Assembly: GCF_000614125.1 (NCBI RefSeq)
Contig: NZ_BAKJ01000012.1
Span: forward strand, 37,022-101,021
DNA from: Bacteroides rodentium JCM 16496
GTDB taxonomy: Bacteria > Bacteroidota > Bacteroidia > Bacteroidales > Bacteroidaceae
Length of the DNA: 64,000 nucleotides
Direction: 5' to 3'
Positions 53,039 to 62,127 of the stretch are shown in pieces. Below the pieces are notes generated by a model. The model did not search any database. It saw only the letters and a list, made by a program, of their open reading frames with translations, and was not told the origin of the DNA. The number at the start of each line of letters is the position of its first letter. Within the stretch, counting starts at the first letter, position 1. The position numbers and the translations under genes were made by a program.

Positions 53039-53740
53039 TTATTTTTTTCCTATTTCTGTAATAACCCGTTCGAATTGTTCGGCCAGCCATTCCTTTTGTT
53101 GGGAAATAGTCAGGTGGCTGTTGTCCAACAATAAAGCGTCAGAAGCTTTGCGCAGCGGGCTTACCTCCCGGTTTTGGTCAATATAGTCCCGTTGTTTCAC
53201 ATTTGCCAGAATTTCGTCAAAGCTGGCCTCTTCCCCTTTGGCCTTCAGTTCGTCATAGCGGCGTTGTGCCCGTATCTCGGGGGTGGCGGTTACAAAAATT
53301 TTCAGCTCGGCATCCGGGAAAACGGTAGTGCCGATGTCGCGCCCGTCCATAACGATACCCTTGGCCTTGCCCATCTCTTGTTGCTGTGCCACCATGGCTT
53401 CGCGCACGAAATCCAATGTTGCAATGGGACTGACACGTGAAGACACTTCCATGGTACGGATTTTGTTTTCTACATTTACTTTGTTCAGGTAGGTGTCAGG
53501 GCGTCCGGTTTCGGGGTTCAGGTGGAAAGAAATATGTATATCCTTTATTCGGCTTTTCAGCTTTTCGGTGTCTATACGGTCACCCAGGAAAATACCATTC
53601 TCTATACTATATAATGTTACTGCCCGATACATGGCACCGCTATCTATATATATGTAACCGATTTCGCGGGCGAGGTCTTTGGCCATAGTGCTTTTTCCGC
53701 AAGAGGAAAAGCCGTCGATTGCTATTGTTATCTTTTTCAT
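53039..53740 (-). CDS. cmk: cytidylate kinase
   Basis: Phosphorylates CMP/dCMP. About 233 residues from [18 protein letters not shown] (P-loop GFSSCGKS). The reading frame extends upstream to 53818, but the extra residues do not match the family. Also [24 protein letters not shown] (CMP site), [14 protein letters not shown]. Promoter core at 53816-53823. Confidence 0.95.
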   Translation of the reverse strand: MKKITIAIDGFSSCGKSTMAKDLAREIGYIYIDSGAMYRAVTLYSIENGIFLGDRIDTEKLKSRIKDIHISFHLNPETGRPDTYLNKVNVENKIRTMEVSSRVSPIATLDFVREAMVAQQQEMGKAKGIVMDGRDIGTTVFPDAELKIFVTATPEIRAQRRYDELKAKGEEASFDEILANVKQRDYIDQNREVSPLRKASDALLLDNSHLTISQQKEWLAEQFERVITEIGKK

Positions 53741-53815
53741 GACTTTTATGCTATAGTTATATAGGTATAACACCTGCAAAACAGAAAATTTCAATATTTC
53801 ATTTAAAATTCTTGC

Positions 53816-53823
53816 CAAAGATA
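53816..53823 (-). promoter_or_regulatory. -7 element of cmk-ispH
   Basis: Minus strand TATCTTTG fits TAnnTTTG; 75 bases upstream of cmk and inside the longer reading frame, which supports the shorter start. Confidence 0.55.
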
Positions 53824-53958
53824 CGGTATTTTTAAAATATCTCGTTACATTTGTGGCACAAAAGCACGTGAAGGCTTTTGAAGGATTAAAAAAATGAAAA
53901 TGGAACGCCTATTGTGTAAAAAAAAACAGCAGAGCGTGAACATTCTTGGGAAAAGTGC

Positions 53959-53966
53959 TATATTTG
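53959..53966 (+). promoter_or_regulatory. -7 element of tonB
   Basis: TATATTTG fits TAnnTTTG, 36 bases before tonB. A second candidate, TACATTTG, lies at 53846-53853. Confidence 0.5.
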
Positions 53967-54002
53967 CCCCAAATGAGAAACACTAAAATTATATTATAAA
54001 TT

Positions 54003-54689
54003 ATGGAAATTAAGAAATCACCTAAGGCAGACCTGGAGAGTAAGAAGTCGACTTGGCTGCTTGTCGGTTATGTAATCGTGCTCGCTTTCATGTTTGTTGC
54101 GTTCGAGTGGACAAAGCGTGACATCAAGATTGACACGAGTCAGGCTATTACCGACTTGTTTTTTGAAGAGGAAATCATCCCTATTACAGAACAGCCGGAG
54201 CAGGTTACTCCTCCGCCTCCCGAGGCCCCTTCAATTGCTGAAACGTTGACTATCGTTGAAGACGATGCTGACGTGGAAGAAACCGCCATTGTATCTTCTG
54301 AAGAATTGAACCAGGCTGTGGAAATCAAATATGTTCCCGTAGCAGTGGAAGAGGAAGAACCGGAAGAACAGACTATTTTCGAGGTGGTAGAACAGATGCC
54401 TGAGTTCCCGAATGGGGGGATGGCTGGTTTGATGCAGTATCTGAGCAAGAACATTAAATATCCTACTATTGCACAGGAAAACGGAACTCAAGGCCGTGTA
54501 ACTGTACAGTTCGTGGTTAATAAGGACGGTAGTATCGTAGATGCTAAAGTTCTGAGAGGCGTTGACCCGTATTTGGACAAAGAAGCTGTCCGCGTGATTA
54601 TGGGCATGCCGAAGTGGAAACCCGGTATGCAGCGTGGTAAACCCGTTCGCGTTAAGTATACCGTGCCTGTAATGTTTAGATTGCAGTAA
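54003..54689 (+). CDS. tonB: TonB-family energy transducer
   Basis: Carries proton-motive energy from ExbB/ExbD to outer-membrane transporters such as SusC. Intact, 228 residues: a short cytoplasmic N-terminus, one membrane helix (TWLLVGYVIVLAFMFVAF), a Pro/Glu-rich spacer (PITEQPEQVTPPPPEAPS), and the C-terminal TonB domain (FPNGGMAGLMQYLSKNIKYP, GRVTVQFVVNKDGSIVDAKV). The exb genes are 3 kb downstream. Terminated at 54708-54735. Confidence 0.93.
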   Translation: MEIKKSPKADLESKKSTWLLVGYVIVLAFMFVAFEWTKRDIKIDTSQAITDLFFEEEIIPITEQPEQVTPPPPEAPSIAETLTIVEDDADVEETAIVSSEELNQAVEIKYVPVAVEEEEPEEQTIFEVVEQMPEFPNGGMAGLMQYLSKNIKYPTIAQENGTQGRVTVQFVVNKDGSIVDAKVLRGVDPYLDKEAVRVIMGMPKWKPGMQRGKPVRVKYTVPVMFRLQ

Positions 54690-54707
54690 TAAAATATCTA
54701 TAAGTGG

Positions 54708-54735
54708 GAGAGGCTGCCGGAATGCAGCCTCTTTT
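54708..54735 (+). terminator. terminator after tonB
   Basis: Stem GAGGCTGC with GCAGCCTC (54710-54717 with 54724-54731) followed by TTTT. It argues that the next gene starts at 54770, not at the upstream in-frame ATG at 54704. Confidence 0.8.
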
Positions 54736-54769
54736 CATTATCCGCTATTTCCTAAATTCTGAAAATGCC

Positions 54770-55744
54770 ATGTTTACAGCTTCCGAGCTTTTAGAAAGAA
54801 TAAATTCTCATATTGCAGAATTGCAGTTTACCCGTACTCCTCAAGGTTTATATGCTCCCGTTACCTATGTGCTGTCCATGGGTGGAAAAAGAATCCGTCC
54901 GGTATTGATGTTGATGGCCTACAATCTGTATCAGGAGGATATTACCCGTATTTTTAACCCTGCAACGGGGATTGAGGTGTATCATAATTATACTCTTTTG
55001 CATGACGACTTGATGGACCGTGCAGACCGTCGCCGTGGTAAGGAGACGGTGCATAAAGTTTGGGATGACAATGCTGCCATCCTTTCAGGGGATGCAATGC
55101 TTGTATTAGCTTATCAGTTTATGGCTCAATGTCCGGTTGAACACCTGAAAGAGGTGATGGATATATTTAGCCTGACTGCACTGGAAATCTGTGAAGGGCA
55201 GCAACTGGATATGGAGTTTGAACATCGGAAGGATGTGAAGGCGGAGGAGTATCTGGAAATGATTCGTCTGAAAACTTCGGTATTGTTGGCTGCAAGTTTG
55301 AAGATTGGCGCTCTTTTGGGAGGGGCTTCTTCTGAAGATGCGGAGCGGTTGTATGATTTTGGCATGAACTTGGGGGTCGCTTTTCAGTTGAAAGATGATT
55401 TCCTGGATGTTTATGGCGATCCTGCCGTTTTTGGAAAGAATATTGGAGGTGATATTCTGTGCAATAAAAAGACCTACATGCTGATAAAGGCTTTTGAACA
55501 TGCGGATGAAGGGCAGTTGACCCGCTTGAATGCTTGGGTGGATGCTGTTGCATTCAACCCGGAGGAGAAGGTTGCTGCGGTGACGGAACTGTATAATCGG
55601 ATTGGCGTCAAGGAACTGTGTGAGAAAAAAATGGAAGAGTATTGTGAACGCGCAATGGAAAGTCTGTTGGCGGTGAAGGTGGCGGATGAAAAGAAAGAGG
55701 AATTGAAGAACCTGATGGCTAACTTGATGCATCGGGAAGTATAA
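54770..55744 (+). CDS. polyprenyl diphosphate synthase
   Basis: Builds prenyl diphosphates for quinones or cell-wall carriers. 324 residues from MFTASELLERIN. Both Asp-rich motifs are intact: HDDLMDRADRRRG (first) and LKDDFLDVYGD (second). SMGGKRIRPVLMLM and EGQQLDMEF also fit. Chain length of the product cannot be read reliably. The next gene starts 18 bases later, and tatD follows that by 8, suggesting one operon. Confidence 0.92.
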   Translation: MFTASELLERINSHIAELQFTRTPQGLYAPVTYVLSMGGKRIRPVLMLMAYNLYQEDITRIFNPATGIEVYHNYTLLHDDLMDRADRRRGKETVHKVWDDNAAILSGDAMLVLAYQFMAQCPVEHLKEVMDIFSLTALEICEGQQLDMEFEHRKDVKAEEYLEMIRLKTSVLLAASLKIGALLGGASSEDAERLYDFGMNLGVAFQLKDDFLDVYGDPAVFGKNIGGDILCNKKTYMLIKAFEHADEGQLTRLNAWVDAVAFNPEEKVAAVTELYNRIGVKELCEKKMEEYCERAMESLLAVKVADEKKEELKNLMANLMHREV

Positions 55745-55762
55745 CTTTAAATCCGGGAGAGA

Positions 55763-56464
55763 ATGCCTTATAGAAGATTGCCTAATACAGATCAAGCGAG
55801 AATACGGGCGCTGAAAGCAGTGGTCGTCAAGGGTGATATATGTAATGTGTATGATTTGGCCGTTTCTTTGAAGGCGTTGACTGATGCGCGGAATTTTCTT
55901 ACAAAGTTTGAAGCTGCGCAAGCTTATTATGCCGACTGCTTTGAGCGGCAGGCGCGGGCGGGACGTAAGCATCAGGCCAATGTAAAGACTGCCCGTCTGT
56001 ATATTTCTCATTTTATCCAGGTGTTGAATTTGGCTGTCATCCGTTCTGAAGTGCGCATTGCTCATAAGGAATATTACGGTTTGGACGCAAGCAACAATAA
56101 TGTGCCTGATTTATCGACAGAGTCTGCTTTGGCAGAATGGGGCCGTAAAATCGTGGATGGGGAAAACAAGCGTATATCCCAGGGAGGAATTCCCATTTAT
56201 AACCCTACGATTGCAAAAGTGAGGGTGCATTATGATATTTTCATGGATAGTTATGAGAAGCAAAAGAATCTTCAATCTTTAACAGCCCGCAGTTTGGACA
56301 CCTTGGCTTCGATGCGTGCAGAGGCGGATGGATTGATTTTGGATATATGGAACCAAGTTGAAAAGAAATTTGAGGAGGTCACTCCCAATGAGAAACGTTT
56401 GGATTTATGCCGTGATTATGGAATAATCTATTATTACCGTACCAGTGAAAAACGCAAAGAGTAA
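55763..56464 (+). CDS. conserved hypothetical protein (DUF6261-like)
   Basis: Intact, 233 residues, no signal peptide or membrane helix seen. Rich in long alpha-helices (LKALTDARNFLTKFEAAQAY, TARLYISHFIQVLNLAVIR). No motif I recognise; possibly the DUF6261 family of small helical Bacteroidetes proteins, a guess. Positioned between the prenyl synthase and tatD with gaps of 18 and 8 bases. Confidence 0.65.
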   Translation: MPYRRLPNTDQARIRALKAVVVKGDICNVYDLAVSLKALTDARNFLTKFEAAQAYYADCFERQARAGRKHQANVKTARLYISHFIQVLNLAVIRSEVRIAHKEYYGLDASNNNVPDLSTESALAEWGRKIVDGENKRISQGGIPIYNPTIAKVRVHYDIFMDSYEKQKNLQSLTARSLDTLASMRAEADGLILDIWNQVEKKFEEVTPNEKRLDLCRDYGIIYYYRTSEKRKE

Positions 56465-56472
56465 GTCGAAGA

Positions 56473-57252
56473 ATGAGATTGATTGATTCACATTCCCATC
56501 TTTTTTTAGAAGAGTTTGCAGAGGATTTGCCCCAAGTGATGGCTCGTGCCCGTGAGGCAGGAGTCACGCATATTTTTATGCCCAATATCGATAGTACCAC
56601 TATAGAGCCTATGCTTCGGGTATGCCGTGAATATAAGGGATATTGCTATCCGATGATTGGATTGCATCCCACGTCTGTGGATGCGGATTATGAAAAGGAG
56701 TTGGAAATAATGGCCCGGGAGCTGGCCTCACCGAACGAATTTGTTGCGGTTGGCGAGATTGGTATGGACTTGTATTGGGATAAGACTTTTCTTAGAGAAC
56801 AGCAAAGAGTGTTGGATAGGCAGATTGAGTGGGCTTTGGAATACAGTTTGCCGGTAGTGCTGCATTGTAGGGAGGCGTTCGACCATATATATAATGTGTT
56901 GAAGCCCTATCAGCAGACTCCTTTGAAAGGAATTTTCCATAGTTTTACGGGGACCTCGGAAGAGGCCTGCAGGATGATGGAATTTGCGGATTTTATGATA
57001 GGGATAAATGGTGTGGTGACCTTTAAGAAATCAACCCTGCCCGAAGTCTTGAAGGATATTCCTTTGGAACGCATCGTGCTGGAAACCGATTCCCCTTATC
57101 TGACTCCGGTCCCTAATCGAGGCAAGAGGAACGAGAGTGCATATGTTAAGGATACTTTGATAAAGGTAGCCGAAATTTATGGGAAGTCTCCTGAAAAGGT
57201 TGCCCAGATAACTTCTGATAACACTTTAAAAGTGTTCGGAATGCTCAAATAA
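56473..57252 (+). CDS. tatD: TatD-family metal-dependent hydrolase (DNase)
   Basis: Intact, 259 residues, the usual length. Metal ligands visible: DSHSHLF (HxH), VGEIGMDLYWD (Glu), LHCREAFDH (His), IFHSFTGT (His), ETDSPYLTPVPNRGKRNE (Asp). Probably a 3'-5' exonuclease or deoxyribonuclease in repair. Ends 163 bases before the tRNA. Confidence 0.92.
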   Translation: MRLIDSHSHLFLEEFAEDLPQVMARAREAGVTHIFMPNIDSTTIEPMLRVCREYKGYCYPMIGLHPTSVDADYEKELEIMARELASPNEFVAVGEIGMDLYWDKTFLREQQRVLDRQIEWALEYSLPVVLHCREAFDHIYNVLKPYQQTPLKGIFHSFTGTSEEACRMMEFADFMIGINGVVTFKKSTLPEVLKDIPLERIVLETDSPYLTPVPNRGKRNESAYVKDTLIKVAEIYGKSPEKVAQITSDNTLKVFGMLK

Positions 57253-57415
57253 GCTCTTTGAGATTTTAAAGTTTATTAATTTTGAGATTTTATTTAATAT
57301 AAAACGGGTCGAATGAGGCAGAACAACAAAAAAAAGAATACATTTGTAGCTGAAAACGCTTGTGGTTCGCATTTTTTTTGTAATTTGCACCCGATTTCAG
57401 AAAAGGCGTCTATTT

Positions 57416-57503
57416 GGAGAGATGCTCGAGTGGTTGAAGAGGCACGCCTGGAAAGCGTGTATACCCCTAAAGGGTATCCGGGGTTCGAATCCCCGTCTCT
57501 CCG
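57416..57503 (+). tRNA. tRNA-Ser (GGA)
   Basis: 88 bases with a seven-base acceptor stem (GGAGAGA with TCTCTCC), anticodon loop CTGGAAA in a CACGC/GCGTG stem, so anticodon GGA reading UCC and UCU. A long variable arm (ATACCCCTAAAGGGTAT) marks the serine type; the T arm is CGGGGTTCGAATCCCCG. CCA is not encoded. A loosely matching TAATTTG lies 35-40 bases upstream as a possible -7. Confidence 0.95.
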
Positions 57504-57580
57504 CAGCGTGATAAAATGGAGATAAAACAACAAATTATAATAAATAAATTAATTAATTAATCTTAAAAATTAGACACACA

Positions 57581-58393
57581 ATGAAAAAGTTATTTGCAAT
57601 TGTTGCTGTGATGGGAGTCCTAACATTTGGCTCAACTCAACTTGCTCAGGCTCAAGATGCTCCTGCAGCTGAACAAACAGAACAGGCTGCTCCTGCAGCT
57701 GTAGCTCCTGCTGCCGACGCGGCTGCTCCTGCTGCTATGGAAGCTACAGAAGGTGGTATTCATAAAGAACTCAAGACTAAGTTTATCGAAGGTACTGCAT
57801 CTTTCATGAGTTTGGTTGCTATCGCATTGGTTATCGGTCTTGCATTCTGTATTGAACGTATCATTTATTTGAGTTTGGCTGAAATTAATACAAAGAAGTT
57901 TATGGCTGCTATCGAAGCTGCTTTGGAAAAAGGTGACGTTGAAGCTGCTAAAGACATCGCACGTAACACAAGAGGTCCTATCGCTTCTATCTACTACCAA
58001 GGTCTGATGAGAATCGATCAAGGTATCGATGTAGTAGAAAAGTCTGTAGTATCTTACGGTGGTGTACAAGCCGGTTACCTGGAAAAAGGTTGCTCTTGGA
58101 TTACACTGTTCATCGCTATGGCTCCGTCTTTGGGATTCTTGGGTACTGTAATCGGTATGGTGCAGGCATTTGATAAAATCCAGCAGGTAGGTGATATCTC
58201 TCCGACGGTTGTAGCAGGTGGTATGAAGGTTGCCTTGATTACAACTATTTTCGGTCTGATCGTTGCTTTGATTCTGCAGGTATTCTACAACTATATCTTG
58301 TCTAAGATTGAAGCTTTGACAAGTGAAATGGAAGATTCTTCTATCTCACTGTTGGATATGGTTATCAAATATGACTTGAAATACAAAAAATAA
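57581..58393 (+). CDS. exbB: ExbB/TolQ-family proton channel protein
   Basis: Motor subunit energising TonB. Intact, 270 residues: signal-like N-terminus (to LAQAQ), a periplasmic Ala/Gln/Pro-rich stretch (about residues 25-55), then the MotA/TolQ/ExbB domain with helices SFMSLVAIALVIGLAFCIE, GCSWITLFIAMAPSLGFLGT and ALITTIFGLIVALIL. First of four closely spaced genes. Confidence 0.92.
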   Translation: MKKLFAIVAVMGVLTFGSTQLAQAQDAPAAEQTEQAAPAAVAPAADAAAPAAMEATEGGIHKELKTKFIEGTASFMSLVAIALVIGLAFCIERIIYLSLAEINTKKFMAAIEAALEKGDVEAAKDIARNTRGPIASIYYQGLMRIDQGIDVVEKSVVSYGGVQAGYLEKGCSWITLFIAMAPSLGFLGTVIGMVQAFDKIQQVGDISPTVVAGGMKVALITTIFGLIVALILQVFYNYILSKIEALTSEMEDSSISLLDMVIKYDLKYKK

Positions 58394-58398
58394 TTAAG

Positions 58399-58884
58399 AT
58401 GGCTAAGTTATCATATAAAGTATCATACTACGTACTGTATGCCATGTTCGCTATCATCTTGGTAGTGTTGGGCTTGTTCTACTTCGGTGGAGATGCTCAG
58501 GGTGATGCAGTATTGATGAGCGTTGACTCAGAAATGTGGCAACCGGCTCAAACAGATGCGCTGATTTACTTGACGTATGCTCTGTTGGCTGTAGCTGTAA
58601 TTGCTACGTTGGTTGGTGTATTGTTCCAATTCGGATCTGCCTTGAAGGATAATCCGGGGGCAGCCTTGAAATCTTTAATCGGTTTGATTGTATTGATTGT
58701 TGTGGTGGTTATAGCTTGGACTATGGGTAGCGACGAGCCGCTTACTATTCCGGGATATAGCGGTACTGACAATGTTCCTTTCTGGTTGAAGATTACCGAT
58801 ATGTTCCTCTATTCTATTTATATTTTGTTTGCCGGTACAGTCTTGGCAATCATTTTTAGTAGTATTAAGAAGAAATTATCATAA
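58399..58884 (+). CDS. four-helix membrane protein of the exb operon, unknown
   Basis: Intact, 161 residues, four predicted membrane helices (YYVLYAMFAIILVVLGLFYF, a second near YLTYALLAVAVIATLVGVLF, a third LIGLIVLIVVVVIAW, a fourth YSIYILFAGTVLAIIF). No known domain recognised. 5 bases after exbB and 35 before exbD, so likely part of the transduction complex in this phylum. Confidence 0.65.
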   Translation: MAKLSYKVSYYVLYAMFAIILVVLGLFYFGGDAQGDAVLMSVDSEMWQPAQTDALIYLTYALLAVAVIATLVGVLFQFGSALKDNPGAALKSLIGLIVLIVVVVIAWTMGSDEPLTIPGYSGTDNVPFWLKITDMFLYSIYILFAGTVLAIIFSSIKKKLS

Positions 58885-58919
58885 CCGATTGAGGTAACTC
58901 AATTTAAAGAGTAATTACA

Positions 58920-59510
58920 ATGGCAAAAGGAAAAAGAAAAGTTCCTGATATTAACTCAAGTTCTACAGCGGATATTGCATTCTTGTTGCTGATTTTCTTC
59001 TTGATTACGACATCTATGGATACTGACCGTGGTTTGGCAAGACGTTTGCCGCCTCCACCGGAAAAGGACCAAAAGATTGAGGACCAAAAGAAGAAAGAAC
59101 GTAACGTATTGCAGGTATTCTTGAATATGCAGGACCAGTTGATGTGTGGGAATGATTATATTACAGTTGACCAGTTGCGTGCAAAGGCAAAGGAATTCAT
59201 TGCCAATCCGTACAATGATGAAACGAAACCGGAGAAGATTTCTAAGAATGTTCCTTTCTTCGGTACAGTTCAAGTAACGGAAAATCATGTGGTTTCTTTG
59301 CGTTGTGACCGTGGCTCTTCATACAAGGCATACATGGCTGTACAGAATGAGTTGGTAGCAGCTTACAATGAGTTGCGCGATGAACTGGCTCAGGAAAAGT
59401 GGCAGAAGAATTATGCCGAATTGGATCAAGAACAACAAGATGCAATTCGTGATATTTATCCTCAGAAGATTTCTGAGGCAGAACCTAAAAAGTACGGAGA
59501 AAAGAAGTAA
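58920..59510 (+). CDS. exbD: ExbD/TolR-family protein 1
   Basis: Intact, 196 residues. N-terminal membrane anchor ADIAFLLLIFFLITTSM with the conserved Asp (STADIAF), then a periplasmic domain with a Lys/Glu-rich stretch longer than in E. coli ExbD. The stop overlaps the next gene's ATG (TAATGG), so the two ExbD genes are coupled. Confidence 0.9.
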   Translation: MAKGKRKVPDINSSSTADIAFLLLIFFLITTSMDTDRGLARRLPPPPEKDQKIEDQKKKERNVLQVFLNMQDQLMCGNDYITVDQLRAKAKEFIANPYNDETKPEKISKNVPFFGTVQVTENHVVSLRCDRGSSYKAYMAVQNELVAAYNELRDELAQEKWQKNYAELDQEQQDAIRDIYPQKISEAEPKKYGEKK

Positions 59511-59974
59511 TGGGAAAATTTAATAAGACTGGTAAACGTGAAATGCCGGCGTTGAACACTTCTTCTCTGCCTGACCTTATCTTCACCTTGTTGTTCTTCT
59601 TCATGATTGTAACAACTATGCGTGAGGTAACATTGAAGGTTGAGTTTAAGGTTCCGCAAGCTACAGAATTGGAGAAACTTGAAAAGAAATCTTTGGTTAC
59701 GTTTATCTATGTAGGAAAACCTACTGCCGAATTTCGTAAGAAACTAGGTAATGAAAGCCGTATCCAGTTGAACGACAGTTATGCTGAAGTTGCTGAAATT
59801 CAAGATTACATTATTGGTGAACGTGCCAGTATGAAGGAAGAAGATCAGCCGCAGATGACAGTGTCTTTGAAAGTTGACCAAGATACGAAAATGGGTATCG
59901 TAACAGATATCAAGGAAGCTCTTCGTCAAGCTTATGCATTGAAGATTAACTATTCTGCGCAACCGCGTCAATAA
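59510..59974 (+). CDS. exbD: ExbD/TolR-family protein 2
   Basis: Intact, 154 residues, same plan as the preceding gene: anchor helix LPDLIFTLLFFFMIVTTM with the conserved Asp, periplasmic domain after it. Two non-identical ExbD proteins in one operon are common in Bacteroidetes. Ends at the strong hairpin 59993-60029. Confidence 0.9.
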   Translation: MGKFNKTGKREMPALNTSSLPDLIFTLLFFFMIVTTMREVTLKVEFKVPQATELEKLEKKSLVTFIYVGKPTAEFRKKLGNESRIQLNDSYAEVAEIQDYIIGERASMKEEDQPQMTVSLKVDQDTKMGIVTDIKEALRQAYALKINYSAQPRQ

Positions 59975-59992
59975 AGAGTTGATTTAAAATAT

Positions 59993-60029
59993 AATAAAGG
60001 CCGTTTCAACAAATGAAACGGCCTTTATT
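59993..60029. terminator. strong two-way terminator
   Basis: Perfect 16-bp stem AATAAAGGCCGTTTCA with TGAAACGGCCTTTATT, loop of five, T run on the plus strand. It sits between the converging exb operon and GNAT gene. Confidence 0.9.
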
Positions 60030-60050
60030 GTTTTTAAGTATATTGGATTT

Positions 60051-60586
60051 TTAAGATTTCACATTATATACTTCGCGGTAGAGGTGTTCCTTTACAGAGT
60101 CAAAGTCCTTTCCACATTCTATATCTCCATAGGCCATGATGAGCATAGGCAGGTAGTTGTCGCCTGCTTTATAGGGCGGTTGTTGATAGGGCTTTTCCCA
60201 TAAGGAGAATCCTTGCCGTTGATAGAAGTTAATGCGGCGTTTAGCATTTCTTCTTCGGGTATTTCCACTTCCAAGACGATGGGATGTTTTAAGAGTCGGC
60301 ACAAATGGTTCAGTACGCTCTTTCCATATCCGCCGTTACGCTGTGCGGGGTCAATGGCAAAATGTTCTATATAATAGAAATGTCCGAAATCCCAGTAAGT
60401 GATGAGACCTACCGGGGTGTTGTTGTGGAAGATGATATTGTTATAGAAGTGCGTTTTGGTATCTGTATACTTGCGCAGTTCCTCCAGCTCCCGGTACTCC
60501 TCTGAAGGGAACGATTGAGTCATTAATTTCTCCATGTAGCTGTACAAGTCTGTGTCAGCCGTTGTAATACGTTGAAGTCTGACCAT
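60051..60586 (-). CDS. GNAT-family acetyltransferase (frameshift near 60246)
   Basis: About 178 residues with one base restored near 60246 (IPEEE to MAKRRINFYQRQGF). The acetyl-CoA loop is QRNGGYGKSVL; the C-terminal NFYQRQGFSLWEKPY is typical. Substrate unknown. 24 bases after the M64 peptidase start region on the same strand, so possibly co-transcribed with it. Confidence 0.85.
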
Positions 60587-60610
60587 AAGTTCTTTTAGTT
60601 TAGTTTGTTT

Positions 60611-61888
60611 CTATTCAGTATAAAATTCAATGACACGGCGGATGGCCCGTTGGCAGACCGGGCAGAAAGTAGGGTATTCGTTGGTGCGCATGCGGCAATT
60701 GTCTGCCGGACGGTAGATGCCTTTGGCAGAATAGCCGGCTCCTTCATATACACCTACGGGATATATTCCACTTTCAGAAGAGGGAGTAGGAACGGGAGTT
60801 CCTTGAGCAAGCATATCTTCCCATTTGGAAGTGAAATTGATCCTTGTGCTGATGTTCTGTTCCCAGGGTTCCACATCCAGTGGATAGGTATCTGTCATCA
60901 CGTCATTGTCGTAGAAGTATTCATCGGCCAGTCCGCCAAAGCTATGCCCGAACTCATGCACTACAACGGGGCGGAACATTGGATGGTGGGCGGTAGTAAG
61001 GGTATAGGAATTATAGATTCCACCGCCACCGTATTCTTCCGTATTGGCAAGGATGATGATGTGTTCATACGGTATTCCAGCCAGCGCATCGTGTATGGAT
61101 TTGACACGGGAGGTTGTCAGATACCGGTCCGAATAGAATGTGCTGAAATGAGAACTGAATGCTGTCCGTTTCCATTTTCCGAGGCGTGGTACGCTTACTC
61201 CGCTGTCTTCGGAGGGGCTGGCCACTGCTACAATGTTGAAGTGCTTTTTCATGGACCGGAAGGGTTCGTGGGCAAACAGACTTTCGCAGGCAATGGCTGC
61301 ATCTTCGTAGAATACCGGCATCTCTTCGGGAGTATATCCTTCTGCAAGGATGGCTACGTCGATGCATTTGTCCGTATTGCCGCTTTGCAGCAGATATTTA
61401 TGTGGTGTGATGTGGGCAGTACCTTTCTGATGTATCAGGATGTCGTCGGGACTGACCGTATGTTTCATGCTTGCCCGTACATTTCTACGCGGGTCAAGGA
61501 GTGTTATTTCTATTTCTGCAGGACGGAGGGGATAGGGAAGGAGAAAGGTGTTTTCGAATCCTTTGGTCACCGCTTTGGCTTCATCCGTTTCCAGCCACTC
61601 CTGGAAGAGCGAAGAAAAGGATGTTTTGTAGATTACGCTGCCATTGGCTGCATCCCGCATAATGATTTGTCCGTTTCCTTGCAGGGGCAACTCAGACAAA
61701 TGATGCTTCCTTCCTGCCCAAGAGGGGAGACAAGACAATCCGTCCAGGCATATCTCTTGTTTGGCTGCATTTCCGGTAAAGATATAGTCGACACGCAGGG
61801 TCTTATCTGCAAAATAATCGGCAAAGCTTTGGGCATGCAAGGATATTGCTGCCATCAGGCATAATAGGAATAAGGAATACTTTTTCAT
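60611..61888 (-). CDS. M64-family (IgA peptidase-like) zinc metallopeptidase
   Basis: Intact, 425 residues, signal peptide to LHAQ. Zinc motif HEFGHSFGGLADEYF at 311-325, after VVV. N-terminal domain with a beta-rich region, then AILAEGYTPEEM, typical of the peptidase M64 family named after an IgA-cleaving enzyme of Clostridium ramosum. Secreted or periplasmic. Whether it cleaves IgA is not shown by sequence. The downstream GNAT gene is 24 bases away. Confidence 0.85.
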   Translation of the reverse strand: MKKYSLFLLCLMAAISLHAQSFADYFADKTLRVDYIFTGNAAKQEICLDGLSCLPSWAGRKHHLSELPLQGNGQIIMRDAANGSVIYKTSFSSLFQEWLETDEAKAVTKGFENTFLLPYPLRPAEIEITLLDPRRNVRASMKHTVSPDDILIHQKGTAHITPHKYLLQSGNTDKCIDVAILAEGYTPEEMPVFYEDAAIACESLFAHEPFRSMKKHFNIVAVASPSEDSGVSVPRLGKWKRTAFSSHFSTFYSDRYLTTSRVKSIHDALAGIPYEHIIILANTEEYGGGGIYNSYTLTTAHHPMFRPVVVHEFGHSFGGLADEYFYDNDVMTDTYPLDVEPWEQNISTRINFTSKWEDMLAQGTPVPTPSSESGIYPVGVYEGAGYSAKGIYRPADNCRMRTNEYPTFCPVCQRAIRRVIEFYTE

Positions 61889-61913
61889 AACGGTTCATTA
61901 TTATTGCTACTAC

Positions 61914-61921
61914 AAAGATAA
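61914..61921 (-). promoter_or_regulatory. -7 element of M64 peptidase gene
   Basis: Minus strand TATCTTTG fits TAnnTTTG, 25 bases upstream of the start codon. Confidence 0.6.
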
Positions 61922-62061
61922 TATCTTTAAAGCTCATCTGCAATTTTCCGGTCGTGCGAGATGGAATTTTGCATATGCACTTTGAAATGCCTGATATGCG
62001 GTATTATTCTTTTTTTTGCAAGAAAAGTTATAAACCGTATTTTTATTGGCGAAAAAATAGC

Positions 62062-62069
62062 TAACTTTG
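62062..62069 (+). promoter_or_regulatory. -7 element of Lrp-type regulator gene
   Basis: TAACTTTG fits TAnnTTTG, 58 bases before the start codon; no clear -33 box. Confidence 0.6.
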
Positions 62070-62127
62070 CATGTTGCCGTATAGATATGCGGGAGATATA
62101 GTAATTTATTAATCATTAGAATTTGAA

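Noticed and set aside
60605..61864. Long plus-strand reading frame (419 codons) opposite the M64 peptidase gene
   Set aside because: Composition is that of a shadow frame; the opposite strand has a signal peptide, a zinc motif and a promoter. No family match or ribosome site on this strand.
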